Positions 8,495-17,055 of a stretch of 64,000 bases of DNA are shown here, one piece after another (within the stretch, counting starts at the first letter, position 1; each line of letters starts with the position of its first letter). Source of the stretch: Vibrio coralliilyticus. GTDB lineage: Bacteria; Pseudomonadota; Gammaproteobacteria; Enterobacterales; Vibrionaceae. The stretch is from contig NZ_CP024627.1 in assembly GCF_024449095.1 (NCBI RefSeq), positions 2,294,001 to 2,358,000 of the forward strand, in the 5' to 3' direction. The notes below the pieces were generated by a model. That model saw only the letters and a program-made list of their open reading frames with translations. It was not told the origin of the DNA and did no database searches. A program made the translations under genes and the position numbers.

Positions 8495-9832
8495 ATGAGT
8501 TCAATCGATCCAGCTACGATGGCACAGCAACTCGCCACCTTCGACGTCCAGTCATTTAGACAGCGCTACACCAATCAGGCCTCCCAGTACCAATCTCAAC
8601 TGGATGCACTTGGCAAAGTCGAATCTGCATTGCGTGAATTCCGTACCGCTGTGAATGACATGAACAACAGCACATCAGGGATCATCAAAAATAGCGCAAC
8701 CGTGTCGAGTGAGGGGTTCTTCACTGCCAGTGCAGACTCCAAAGCACTGACAGGCAGTTACCAGATCTTTGTTGAGCAGATCGCAACAGCACATCAAGTC
8801 TCAACGGGTATGCCTGCAAACCTGGAGCCGACAACTGAAATACCGCTGACGGGCACGCTCGAATTTAAAATCAACGGCGAGACAATGACGCTGGATCTCT
8901 CCACTCTAGACAGTGATGGAGACGGCAAAGCGACTATGGCCGACTTAACTTCAGCAATCAACAATGACTCCGATAATCCGGGCGTTAACGCTACCTTAGT
9001 TCGCTCCGGTGGACAAACCCACTTTATGCTCTCCAGTGAAGAAACGGGGGTCGCTAACAAGATTGAAGTCTCAGCAACTGGAATCGGCCAAAGTTGGTTT
9101 GAAGATGCCTTCACAAACCTAAATCAGATTAGCGAAGCAAAAGACGCCATTATCTGGTTAGGTGCCAAAGATTCAGGCCTTAAACTCGAAGGCAGCAGCA
9201 ATACCTTTAGTGATGCTATCGATGGCCTCGACATCACTGTCAGCAAGGCCCAGGAAACTGGCGAATCGCCGTTAACGCTCAGTGTCAGCGGTGACAACGA
9301 CGCCACTAAAGAGCAAGTTACTCAGTTCGTTGATGCCTATAACAAGCTGATGTCGACCGTTGACGAATACACCAAGGTAGATACGGAAAACAACACTCGG
9401 GCTGTTCTAGCCAGTGACCCTACCCTACGAGCCATTGAAAGCCAGGTGAAGTCTGTTGTGCGTGGAGATTTCGGTGGCCTGCGCCTAAGTCAAGTCGGTA
9501 TTGAGATTGATCGTAACGGCAAAATGAAGATCGATTCTGAAAAGTTTGAACAGGCTCAAATCGATAATAGTGCAGGTCTTGAAGCGATGTTTAATGGCGA
9601 CGGCAATCTCTTGGATAGCATCGACACCATCATTGAGCCTTACCTGCAATTCTCCTCCGGCCTATTTAAATCTCGTAAAGACGCACTAAAGCAGAACATT
9701 GATCGCATCAGCGACAAGCAGGTCGTGCTGGACCGTAAATACGATATGGCTTACGACCGCTACCTCAAGCAATTTACTCAAATGAACACCATTATGCGCC
9801 AAATGAACCAAACCATGTCGATGTTTGGTTAA
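8495..9832 (+). CDS. fliD: Lateral flagellar filament cap protein FliD (LafB)
   Basis: FliD caps the growing filament and guides flagellin insertion. The 445-residue product has the FliD N-terminal domain (about residues 5-100, rich in Q/S heptads) and the FliD C-terminal domain (about 210-430), ending in a helical region KQVVLDRKYDMAYDRYLKQF typical of the family. AGGGAG lies nine bases before the ATG. It is the first gene of an eight-gene operon reaching lafU. Confidence 0.93.
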   Translation: MSSIDPATMAQQLATFDVQSFRQRYTNQASQYQSQLDALGKVESALREFRTAVNDMNNSTSGIIKNSATVSSEGFFTASADSKALTGSYQIFVEQIATAHQVSTGMPANLEPTTEIPLTGTLEFKINGETMTLDLSTLDSDGDGKATMADLTSAINNDSDNPGVNATLVRSGGQTHFMLSSEETGVANKIEVSATGIGQSWFEDAFTNLNQISEAKDAIIWLGAKDSGLKLEGSSNTFSDAIDGLDITVSKAQETGESPLTLSVSGDNDATKEQVTQFVDAYNKLMSTVDEYTKVDTENNTRAVLASDPTLRAIESQVKSVVRGDFGGLRLSQVGIEIDRNGKMKIDSEKFEQAQIDNSAGLEAMFNGDGNLLDSIDTIIEPYLQFSSGLFKSRKDALKQNIDRISDKQVVLDRKYDMAYDRYLKQFTQMNTIMRQMNQTMSMFG

Positions 9833-9853
9833 CGGCCACCAGGAGACGATTTT

Positions 9854-10240
9854 ATGTTAATGGATTCAGGCTACAACTCTTATCAACAGGTCGATCTTGA
9901 TGCTCAGGCAGCCTCGGCAAACCCACATCAACTGGTGGTGATGTTGATCGATGGGTTACTCAACGAAATCGAACGAGTCCGCGGTCACATGGCCGCGGGC
10001 CGCCTTGCAGAGAAAGGGGCTGGCATCAACAAATGTATGAACATTTTGGTTGGTTTAGACAGCGCACTTGATGCAGAAAACGGCGGCGAAATCGCTGAAA
10101 ACCTCCACCAACTCTACGACTTCTGTCAGGTCGAGCTTTATCAAGCAAGCGTACAAAACAACCTAGACAAACTCACGAGCGTGGAACACGTCATGAACAA
10201 TATACGAGAAGGGTGGATGAGTTTTGGTCAGCAAGCATAA
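9854..10240 (+). CDS. fliS: Lateral flagellin export chaperone FliS (LafC)
   Basis: FliS binds the C-terminus of unfolded flagellin and delivers it to FlhA. The 128-residue helical protein starts with the family pattern YNSYQQVDLDAQAASANPHQ and LVVMLIDGLLNEIERVRG. It overlaps the next gene by 17 bases. Length is normal. Confidence 0.93.
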   Translation: MLMDSGYNSYQQVDLDAQAASANPHQLVVMLIDGLLNEIERVRGHMAAGRLAEKGAGINKCMNILVGLDSALDAENGGEIAENLHQLYDFCQVELYQASVQNNLDKLTSVEHVMNNIREGWMSFGQQA

Positions 10241-10538
10241 AGTGTCCCCTGAACGGTTTCGCCATCTCGCCAAACTGATTCAGATCGCAACAAAAACCCA
10301 AGATTGGCAAGGGCTAAAACGCTACGATCTTCAATTAAGAGAGCTGCTAGAAAGCCATCAGCCCTATCTCAAAGATCCCCGACTTGCGCCTGTCATTACT
10401 GAAGTTAAATCGGTACACAAACAGGCTTTTGACGCACTGGATAAAGCCATCAACGAGCTGGAAGCCGAGATTAATGTTGTCGACGCTCAACATGAGCGAG
10501 CAAAAGCTTACCAACTTGCCATGACCATGGAGTACTAG
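10224..10538 (+). CDS. FliT-like lateral flagellar chaperone (LafD position)
   Basis: A 104-residue, all-helical charged protein placed between fliS and fliK, where FliT/LafD is found in other lateral clusters. FliT binds FliD and other late export substrates. Sequence likeness is weak by eye, as is common for this family, so the call rests on position, size and helical content. The start is a TTG at 10224 inside the end of fliS, with GGTGGATGAG ahead of it; the next in-frame start is a GTG at 10242 without a ribosome binding site. Confidence 0.6.
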   Translation: MVSKHKVSPERFRHLAKLIQIATKTQDWQGLKRYDLQLRELLESHQPYLKDPRLAPVITEVKSVHKQAFDALDKAINELEAEINVVDAQHERAKAYQLAMTMEY

Positions 10539-10540
10539 CA

Positions 10541-11539
10541 ATGAATACACCTTCACTGCACACCATGACAAGTCAAAGACCAGAGCAGTTATCCGCTGAT
10601 GGTACGATCCAAAAAGCCCGTGGATTCGGTCAGCCTGCCGAACAAAACACTGGCTTTACTCTCATGGGGCAACCAGCATCGACGCTTACTGGCAGTCAGC
10701 CAAATGCTAAACAAACTGCCGTAACCTTCACTGATGATAGCGAGGAAATGCTAGGGCAGGAAAATAGCTCAGATCATACGACTACGCTATCGATTGAAAG
10801 CCCTCATCTACTAAAAGAACACTCTGCGACCATGAATACTTTGGCATCGCTGCAACTGAAACAAAAACGAGCAGTGGACGGTTCTCAAGCGTTCAATGCC
10901 GCCCCCGTTTCAGCAACAAATTCGTCAGACAAAATGACGTCACAAACAATCAGCAGTCAATTGGTCAAGCAAGCAGGCGGGCCTTTGAGTATCGACACGC
11001 CTATCAACCAAAGCCCATCAGTACAGAGTGCTCTGCAAACGTTAGCCTCAACACAAACACAACTTCAAGTCTCTCATCAACAACCTACAACAACATCTGT
11101 ACAAACGACAGAGTGGGCAGCAGTTAAGGTCGATACGAGTGCGGCTAAGTGGGGCGAGCAAATGATCCAGGTGCTGCATGATAGAGTCTCGCTTCAAGCA
11201 CAACAAAGTATGCAAGAAGCCAAAATCCGTCTTGACCCGCCAGAGCTTGGGAAACTGGACTTGCTGGTTCGTGTTGATGGCGATCGCCTCAACGTGCAAA
11301 TCAACGCCAATGCGGCCGCAACTAGGGAAGCCTTGCTTCAGGTTTCTGACAGGCTACGTGCTGAGTTGCAAGACCAAAACTTTGTCCATGTCGACGTCAA
11401 CGTAGGCTCAGGAGAAAGCGAGCGCGACCCGTCACCTCATCAAGGTGAACATCAAACACACATATTCGACAGTCGCGAGTTTGCCAATTCAGACAATACC
11501 AATGATCCATCAGAGCATTGGCTCAGCACACACGCATAA
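10541..11539 (+). CDS. fliK: Lateral flagellar hook-length control protein FliK (LafE)
   Basis: FliK measures the hook and triggers the FlhB specificity switch. The 332-residue product has a long low-complexity N-terminal region rich in Q, S and T (about 1-200) and the conserved C-terminal Flg_hook domain (about 205-295), with the diagnostic run RLDPPELGKLDLLVRVDG. It follows the FliT-like gene by two bases. Translation ends 14 bases before the fliL start. Confidence 0.9.
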   Translation: MNTPSLHTMTSQRPEQLSADGTIQKARGFGQPAEQNTGFTLMGQPASTLTGSQPNAKQTAVTFTDDSEEMLGQENSSDHTTTLSIESPHLLKEHSATMNTLASLQLKQKRAVDGSQAFNAAPVSATNSSDKMTSQTISSQLVKQAGGPLSIDTPINQSPSVQSALQTLASTQTQLQVSHQQPTTTSVQTTEWAAVKVDTSAAKWGEQMIQVLHDRVSLQAQQSMQEAKIRLDPPELGKLDLLVRVDGDRLNVQINANAAATREALLQVSDRLRAELQDQNFVHVDVNVGSGESERDPSPHQGEHQTHIFDSREFANSDNTNDPSEHWLSTHA

Positions 11540-11553
11540 TTAGGAATAGGGTT

Positions 11554-12051
11554 ATGACAAAACAACAAATGATCGCGCTCTTTGCAGCGATGATTCTCAC
11601 CAGTGCTCTGGTTTCAGCAGCAACCGTCATCGGCGGAATTTGGCTCATAAAGCAGTCGGGAGACAGTCCCCAGTCAGAATCATTTTTCTCAGGTTCTCCT
11701 CTCGCTTTTCTCATCGAAGAACGTCAACCAGCTCAGACACCTAGCTTCCACTCACTGGATAAAATTGTTCTGAGTGTCAAAGGTAAGCGTCAGACTCACT
11801 TTGTTATGTTAGAAGTCGCGATTGAAACTCGCCGTCCAGAACGAATTCAGAATATCGATGACTACATGCCGGTTGTACGGAATTCGTTACTTAAGCTTTT
11901 CAGTGACAAAACCTACGAAGACCTTCATCAAGATGGCGCCGTTAACCTGCTGCAGAATCAGGTCAAACAAACGGTACTGCTGGCCTTTGAAAAAACCGAC
12001 ATTCTTCGCGACATCGATGATGTCTTGCTGACGAAATACGTCGTGCAATAA
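11554..12051 (+). CDS. fliL: Lateral flagellar basal-body-associated protein FliL (LafF)
   Basis: FliL is an inner-membrane protein that surrounds and supports the stator. The 165-residue product has one N-terminal membrane helix (about 6-30, IALFAAMILTSALVSAATV) and a periplasmic stomatin-like domain ending in IDDVLLTKYVVQ. I choose ATG 11554, preceded by AGGAATAGGG, over an in-frame TTG at 11518 that lies within fliK. Confidence 0.9.
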   Translation: MTKQQMIALFAAMILTSALVSAATVIGGIWLIKQSGDSPQSESFFSGSPLAFLIEERQPAQTPSFHSLDKIVLSVKGKRQTHFVMLEVAIETRRPERIQNIDDYMPVVRNSLLKLFSDKTYEDLHQDGAVNLLQNQVKQTVLLAFEKTDILRDIDDVLLTKYVVQ

Positions 12052-12063
12052 GGAGCACGGCCC

Positions 12064-12792
12064 ATGTTGGATATGAATTTTCAGGAAGAATACGGCGTAG
12101 AAGGTGAAATCAGTTCACCTTCCATCCCTATTGATGAGAACAAGTTACTCAAAAAACATCAGGTGTTGGTCAACCGTATCGTCAATCAGCTCAGAGCTCA
12201 CGCGACACCGCACTGTAGCATCGAAGATATGCAGCAAATTGGCCTTATTGGTTTACTGGAAGCGGGCCGTCGATACGGAAATGTCGAAGATCCCAACTTC
12301 CCTGCCTTTGCCGTGTGTCGCATCCGCGGAGCAATATTAGACGAGTTACGACGGCTGGATTGGCGGTCAAGAAAAACGCGTCAGCAGGCTCATGAACTTA
12401 ATGATGTAACCCGCGATTTGATGCGTTCTCTTGGCAGGCAACCAACCGATGCTGAAATCATCAAGGCATTGGGAACAGACGAACAAGATTATCTTACTCG
12501 ACAAAATGCGGCGCTGGCCGGAGAAATGCAGAGTCTTGATCAATTGATTGAGAACGGTATCGAAGCACAATCTGACGCTGTTTATGACGGAATGTCCCAT
12601 GAGCAAACTCGTCGCAGTCTCGAAGTCGCTTTAGATAAATTGCCGAAAAGAGATCAACTGCTTTTGACGCTGTTTTATCAACACGAACTTAACCTTCACG
12701 AAATCGCTTTAGTGCTTGATCTGACGCCTCCAAGGATTTGTCAGCTACACAAGCAAGCACTCAAACAACTCAACCACTACTTATCCTCCTAG
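12064..12792 (+). CDS. lafS: Lateral flagellar sigma-28 factor LafS (FliA family)
   Basis: Sigma factor for late lateral genes such as lafA and the motor genes. The 242-residue product shows sigma regions 2 (MQQIGLIGLLEAGRRYG, then FPAFAVCRIRGAILDELRRLDW), 3 (about 100-150) and 4 (KLPKRDQLLLTLFYQHELN with a helix-turn-helix to the end). Its partner anti-sigma factor is probably FlgM at 26163. It sits in the fliD operon, so it would be made under sigma-54 control. Confidence 0.94.
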   Translation: MLDMNFQEEYGVEGEISSPSIPIDENKLLKKHQVLVNRIVNQLRAHATPHCSIEDMQQIGLIGLLEAGRRYGNVEDPNFPAFAVCRIRGAILDELRRLDWRSRKTRQQAHELNDVTRDLMRSLGRQPTDAEIIKALGTDEQDYLTRQNAALAGEMQSLDQLIENGIEAQSDAVYDGMSHEQTRRSLEVALDKLPKRDQLLLTLFYQHELNLHEIALVLDLTPPRICQLHKQALKQLNHYLSS

Positions 12793-12801
12793 GAGTCACA
12801 A

Positions 12802-13659
12802 ATGCAAAAGTTTTTTGGAGCCATCACCGTCTTACTGTGTGTCTTTGGCGGATATATGTGGGCAGGCGGTAAGCTTGGCGCTATCTGGCAACCGGCTGAA
12901 TTTCTGATCATCATTGGTGCCGCTGCAGGTTCTTTGATCATAGGTAACCCACCACAAGTTCTAAAAGAAATGCGTCAGCAAGTCCGTGCTACCATTTCCG
13001 CCCCACGCGAAGAGTATGAGTACTACATGGAGCTGATGGCTCTACTTAATAACCTGCTTGAAACAGCACGTAGCCGAGGCTTTAAGTTTCTCGACTCTCA
13101 TATTGAAGCCCCTGATCAGAGTTCGATCTTTCTCGCCTACCCGAAAGTAGGTTCAGATTATCGGCTGATTTCTTTCATTACTGACAACTTGCGTTTAATG
13201 GCCATGGGTCAAATGTCGCCTCACGAGTTAGAAGGTTTACTGGAACAGGAAATCGAAGCCATTCAAACCGAAATGCTGCTGCCTTCTCGCTCAATGCAGA
13301 GAACGGCTGAAGCACTGCCGGGCTTTGGTATCCTAGCGGCTGTGGGTGGCATCATCATTACGATGCAGGCTATTGATGGCTCAATCGCCCTAGTGGGCTA
13401 CCACGTCGCTGCAGCTCTGGTTGGAACATTTGTTGGTATTTTTGGCTGTTACTGCTGCCTTGATCCGCTCAGCAATGCTATGGCGCAGCGTGTAAAGCGC
13501 AACATGACCGCATTCGAGTGTGTTAGAGCAACACTGGTGGCCTATGTGGCGAAAAAACCCACGTTACTTGCCATCGATGCCGGCCGTAAGCACATCCAGT
13601 TAGACATTAAACCGACATTCAATCAGATGGAGAAGTGGCTCTCTGAGCAGGAGGCGTAA
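12802..13659 (+). CDS. lafT: Lateral flagellar stator protein LafT (MotA family)
   Basis: MotA-type stator subunit; LafT of Vibrio works with proton motive force. The 285-residue product has two N-terminal membrane helices (about 2-20 and 33-52), a large cytoplasmic loop with the charged stretch that meets FliG (around residues 85-110), and two later helices around 170-225 including [16 protein letters not shown]. Its stop overlaps the lafU start by one base, as usual for motAB pairs. Confidence 0.94.
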   Translation: MQKFFGAITVLLCVFGGYMWAGGKLGAIWQPAEFLIIIGAAAGSLIIGNPPQVLKEMRQQVRATISAPREEYEYYMELMALLNNLLETARSRGFKFLDSHIEAPDQSSIFLAYPKVGSDYRLISFITDNLRLMAMGQMSPHELEGLLEQEIEAIQTEMLLPSRSMQRTAEALPGFGILAAVGGIIITMQAIDGSIALVGYHVAAALVGTFVGIFGCYCCLDPLSNAMAQRVKRNMTAFECVRATLVAYVAKKPTLLAIDAGRKHIQLDIKPTFNQMEKWLSEQEA

Positions 13660-14651
13660 TGCAAAGACAAGAACAGGTGGTGTTCAAACGAACCAAGACC
13701 GTCGCTGATGATGACTTCCACGGAGGCGCTTGGAAAGTCGCTTTCGCTGATTTCATGATCGCCCTAATGGCTCTATTTTTGGTCTTATGGGTGATGCAGA
13801 TTGTCGATAAGGAAGAGCGCAAGGCGATTGTGGCTCACCTTCAAAGTGCAAGCGTCTTTGACAAGAGTTACGGTAACCCGTTTGATACCTCACAAAGTAT
13901 CTCTCCTATTGACTTGGCTGCCGACTCTTCCGTACCGAGCCGGCATGATTCGACACATATTGTCAGTTCATTCTTTCAAGGCGATGGTGATGGTCCGGAA
14001 ACCGATTCTCTGATCCCGGGCACATTCGACACTCAAGAGCGACTGGCAGCATTGGCGAAGGTAATAAAAGAAGCGGTTCGCCAAATCAGCGCTCAGGGGA
14101 ATGTCAATGTCACAGTGACACCACAGGGTTTACGGATTGTTCTGCAAGACGATTATAAGCAGCATATGTTCAGTCGTGGCGGGTCAGAACTAACACCATT
14201 CTTTGAAGATCTTCTCCTTGCGTTGGCGCCTGTCTTTAAGCGGGTAGAGAACCCACTGATCATTAGCGGTCATACGGATTCTACCCGGTTCAAAGGTCAT
14301 GTTGAACGCCGTTCGAATTGGGAGTTATCAGCATCACGCGCGAATATCGCCAGACAGACTCTCGTTTCAGGTGGGATGCCCGACGAGCGAGTATTGCAAG
14401 TAACCGGTATGTCGGATCGCGCTTTACTCAATGGAGATGAGCCGGAATCCAGTGAGAACCGACGTATCGAGTTGTTTATACTGACCACACCAGCCGCCAA
14501 AGTATTGGAAACCTTCTTTGGTAATCAAGCTGACAGCGAACTGCAAAAAGCAAAACAGAAAGCAGAGTTTAATCAGCCAGTAATTCGCCAGGAAGTGATT
14601 AACTTTTCCGGCACCCAAGCTCCTTCGAAGCCAGCGCTTCAACAACTTTAA
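13659..14651 (+). CDS. lafU: Lateral flagellar stator protein LafU (MotB family)
   Basis: MotB-type stator subunit with one membrane helix and a C-terminal OmpA-like domain that anchors the stator to peptidoglycan. The ion-carrying aspartate is visible at residue 31 in [20 protein letters not shown]. The OmpA-like part spans about 180-290 with [19 protein letters not shown] and ends NRRIELF. At 330 residues the length is normal for the proton-type lateral stator. It is the last clear gene of the fliD operon. Confidence 0.94.
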   Translation: MQRQEQVVFKRTKTVADDDFHGGAWKVAFADFMIALMALFLVLWVMQIVDKEERKAIVAHLQSASVFDKSYGNPFDTSQSISPIDLAADSSVPSRHDSTHIVSSFFQGDGDGPETDSLIPGTFDTQERLAALAKVIKEAVRQISAQGNVNVTVTPQGLRIVLQDDYKQHMFSRGGSELTPFFEDLLLALAPVFKRVENPLIISGHTDSTRFKGHVERRSNWELSASRANIARQTLVSGGMPDERVLQVTGMSDRALLNGDEPESSENRRIELFILTTPAAKVLETFFGNQADSELQKAKQKAEFNQPVIRQEVINFSGTQAPSKPALQQL

Positions 14652-14660
14652 CTCTCTCAG

Positions 14661-14677
14661 GCGCTCTTGCAGCGCCT
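14661..14677 (+). repeat. Short hairpin after lafU
   Basis: GGCGCT and AGCGCC pair perfectly around CTTGC ten bases after the lafU stop. There is no T-run, so it may slow RNA decay rather than terminate transcription. Confidence 0.45.
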
Positions 14678-14699
14678 ACTAACTCAAGCGTAAAAGCAC

Positions 14700-14987
14700 A
14701 TGCCTCAATATACGGTCCGACACGCCAAAAAAGATGGATTACAAAAAGCCTTTATGTGGCTGATTGTCATCGACTACGTGTTGCTTTCTCTATTCCTTAG
14801 CCAGTTGTACAACCTGACTTTAAATGGAGGCACGGCCATTAGCACTCTACTGCTTATCTACAATGTCCTACTCACTTTTCTCTGCTTTCAACGTACTGAC
14901 AAGCGCGATTCTTACATTATTTACCCAACGTTATCAGCAACGCTACTGGCTTTCGTCTGCTTCCTGTACTTCTTCTTTCTGGTCTGA
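14700..14987 (+). CDS. Small hypothetical protein with three membrane helices
   Basis: A 95-residue product with a basic N-terminus (RHAKKDGLQK) and three hydrophobic segments at about 17-38, 45-63 and 73-95; it ends in a run of F and L. I do not recognise a family. It lies 48 bases behind lafU on the same strand, just before the terminator of the convergent flg operon. No ribosome binding site is obvious before the ATG. It could be a membrane accessory of the lateral motor or an unrelated gene; the regular helix pattern makes a chance reading frame less likely. Confidence 0.55.
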   Translation: MPQYTVRHAKKDGLQKAFMWLIVIDYVLLSLFLSQLYNLTLNGGTAISTLLLIYNVLLTFLCFQRTDKRDSYIIYPTLSATLLAFVCFLYFFFLV

Positions 14988-15004
14988 CGCGACTTTCCTT
15001 TAGG

Positions 15005-15035
15005 CAAAAAAAATGCTCTTCAATTAATGAAGAGC
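15005..15035 (-). terminator. Intrinsic terminator of the lateral flg operon
   Basis: On the - strand GCTCTTCA and TGAAGAGC (15028-15035 and 15015-15022) form a perfect eight-base stem around five bases, followed by a T-run (the A-run at 15006-15013). It ends the flgB-to-flagellin-like transcript. Confidence 0.85.
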
Positions 15036-15082
15036 CAAACGAGCAATAGAAATCGGTCAATTGTTTTAGCTGGGCTTCCGTC

Positions 15083-16126
15083 TTAGCTTCTCATCAACGC
15101 CACCACAGAATGACGCTTTACGTTCGCCTGAGCATTGAGAGCCATAAAGGCTGTGGAAAACTGACCTGAATTCTCATCGAAGAGTTTAAGTTTGTCTTCG
15201 ACTTGGTGAGCAGAAATCACCGAAGACTGCTTATGAAGCGTTTGCATTTGCATCGTCAATTCAGAACCCACTGCGCTCGCCTGCTCTAACCCAACCTGTA
15301 CTTGACGGAAGAGCTGGTTCACCTTGGCGATGGTCTGTTTGATTCCGTCGCGTGAGCTCAAGTCAAAGCTTAGCTCGGCAATACCTTCTGGTTCCGCTTT
15401 AAGCGTCATCACATTAGATTGCCCAGCAGGGAAACGATGCCCCTGCCCCGTGACCATCACCTTCTGTTGCATCTGCTGATAAGCCTTCTCTGAGGATTCA
15501 AATAGTATCGTTCCATCCTCAGACAACGAGGCTCTGAGCCCAAGAGGAATCAGGCTTCGGTCTAGCATCTTGACGGTTTGCTTGCCCTCTGACAGGCCAT
15601 CAAACTCAACCATCACTGAGTTTCCTTGTGGGAAGTCGAGGCGAATTTGTTCCGCTTTATCACTCAAACGATGGATGTTTAGCCCGGGAATTGAGAAACG
15701 ACGCATATCCGCTTTGTCGAGCTTGAGCGTCAGCTCGTTGTCGATCACCTTGTTACCGTCAAAACGTGCGTTGTCTAGAATGCGCTCTATGTTTGCTTTG
15801 GCTCCTGTTAAGCCTTCTTTTAAACCGGCCACATTGCTCGCGCCAAGATTCATTGCTCGAGTAAGGCCCTGCTTAATCTTGGCCAACTCACCGCCTATGG
15901 CTTGTAAAGAGCGTGTCGCAATCTGAACTGAGGTGGCATTTTGTTGCCCCTGAGTAAGCAAAACACCAGACACCGAATACGATGCTGGTGTTTGGTTTTG
16001 GGCAGCTAGGTTACGCTGCCCGTTATCACCATGAGACTCTGAAGAACGAGGAGGAGAAATAGAAGCTCTATCGTGCCCAGTCAATCTGACATTGTGTGGG
16101 CGAACCTCAACTGTGCTCATTACCAT
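15083..16126 (-). CDS. Flagellin-family (FlgL/flagellin-like) protein after flgL
   Basis: A 347-residue protein at the end of the lateral flg operon, 17 bases after flgL. It has flagellin-like ends: an N-terminal helix region (about 50-140) including RILDNARFDGNKVIDNELTL, which parallels the flagellin NTQFNG-KLLDG motif, and a C-terminus NAQANVKRHSVVALMRS that parallels the [16 protein letters not shown] end of LafA. The first 50 residues are low-complexity. The terminal helix pattern suggests an exported filament or hook-junction protein. It is neither a standard flagellin nor FlgL, and its role is unknown. AGGA lies eight bases before the ATG at 16126. Confidence 0.65.
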   Translation of the reverse strand: MVMSTVEVRPHNVRLTGHDRASISPPRSSESHGDNGQRNLAAQNQTPASYSVSGVLLTQGQQNATSVQIATRSLQAIGGELAKIKQGLTRAMNLGASNVAGLKEGLTGAKANIERILDNARFDGNKVIDNELTLKLDKADMRRFSIPGLNIHRLSDKAEQIRLDFPQGNSVMVEFDGLSEGKQTVKMLDRSLIPLGLRASLSEDGTILFESSEKAYQQMQQKVMVTGQGHRFPAGQSNVMTLKAEPEGIAELSFDLSSRDGIKQTIAKVNQLFRQVQVGLEQASAVGSELTMQMQTLHKQSSVISAHQVEDKLKLFDENSGQFSTAFMALNAQANVKRHSVVALMRS

Positions 16127-16143
16127 ATTTCAATTCCTGCTTA

Positions 16144-17040
16144 TCAAATGCGGTCGAATAAGTTGAGATCGTTAATCTTAACGTAGCTAGCTTGAGTCGC
16201 TTGCAATGCGGCCATGTAGTTACTCAAACGAACTGAAGCTTCACCGTAATCTAGCGCGGAGAGGTCGCTGCTGACCTTATCAACAAACAATTTATTTTCA
16301 CCGTGAGCACTATCCATCAAATCTAGGTTGTTGTGACGACCACCCATTTCAGTCATCGCAGCTAACACGTTGCTGGATGTTGCTTCGATAGAGCTGAGCG
16401 TCGATTCAACCGTAGTTCGAAAAGCTGGAGTGGGTGACTGGAACTCTGCAATCAAGGCATCAAGATCGTTAAGAACGTTATTGCCACCTAGATCCAGAAT
16501 TTCCTGTGCGGTCATATTGGATTCCATCGTCACGCCTTTCGCTACTGTCACAACCCGCTTATCACTATTGCCTTGGATTACGTAGCTACCACTCGCGTTG
16601 GACAAAGCCGCCGTATCTGTTTTAGTTCCGGAGAACAAGTAACGGCCTTCTTCATCCTGAGCATTGAACGCGGAAACGACAGAAGAACGTAGACTTTCCA
16701 ATTCGCTGATGATGCCAATACGTTCACTGCTTGTTAACGTCCCGTTCGCTCCCCATAGCACACGCTCATTCATCATCTTTAGACTTTCATTCACGGAGTC
16801 GAGCTGCACTTCCTGATTGGATAATGCGGTCTTCACATTGGAAATATTAGTCTTGTACTGAGTGATCGCCGAGCCTTCACGCTCTAAATTTAGTAATTGA
16901 ACAGACGCCATTGGGTCGTCGGACAGTTTGGTCAGACGTTCACCGGTAGACATTTGCTGCATCACTTGCCCAAGCCCAGCGTTATTAATTTGCAAACTTT
17001 GCAGCATCATCTGACTGAATTGAGTATCACTAATTCTCAT
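16144..17040 (-). CDS. flgL: Lateral flagellar hook-associated protein 3, FlgL
   Basis: FlgL joins the hook to the filament. The 298-residue product has the flagellin-like N-terminus of the family (MRISDTQFSQMMLQSLQ, then LSDDPMASVQLLNLEREGS) and a C-terminal helix ending YVKINDLNLFDRI. It follows flgK by 15 bases. Length is normal for the family. Confidence 0.93.
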   Translation of the reverse strand: MRISDTQFSQMMLQSLQINNAGLGQVMQQMSTGERLTKLSDDPMASVQLLNLEREGSAITQYKTNISNVKTALSNQEVQLDSVNESLKMMNERVLWGANGTLTSSERIGIISELESLRSSVVSAFNAQDEEGRYLFSGTKTDTAALSNASGSYVIQGNSDKRVVTVAKGVTMESNMTAQEILDLGGNNVLNDLDALIAEFQSPTPAFRTTVESTLSSIEATSSNVLAAMTEMGGRHNNLDLMDSAHGENKLFVDKVSSDLSALDYGEASVRLSNYMAALQATQASYVKINDLNLFDRI

Positions 17041-17055
17041 CTGTCTTTCCTATAT

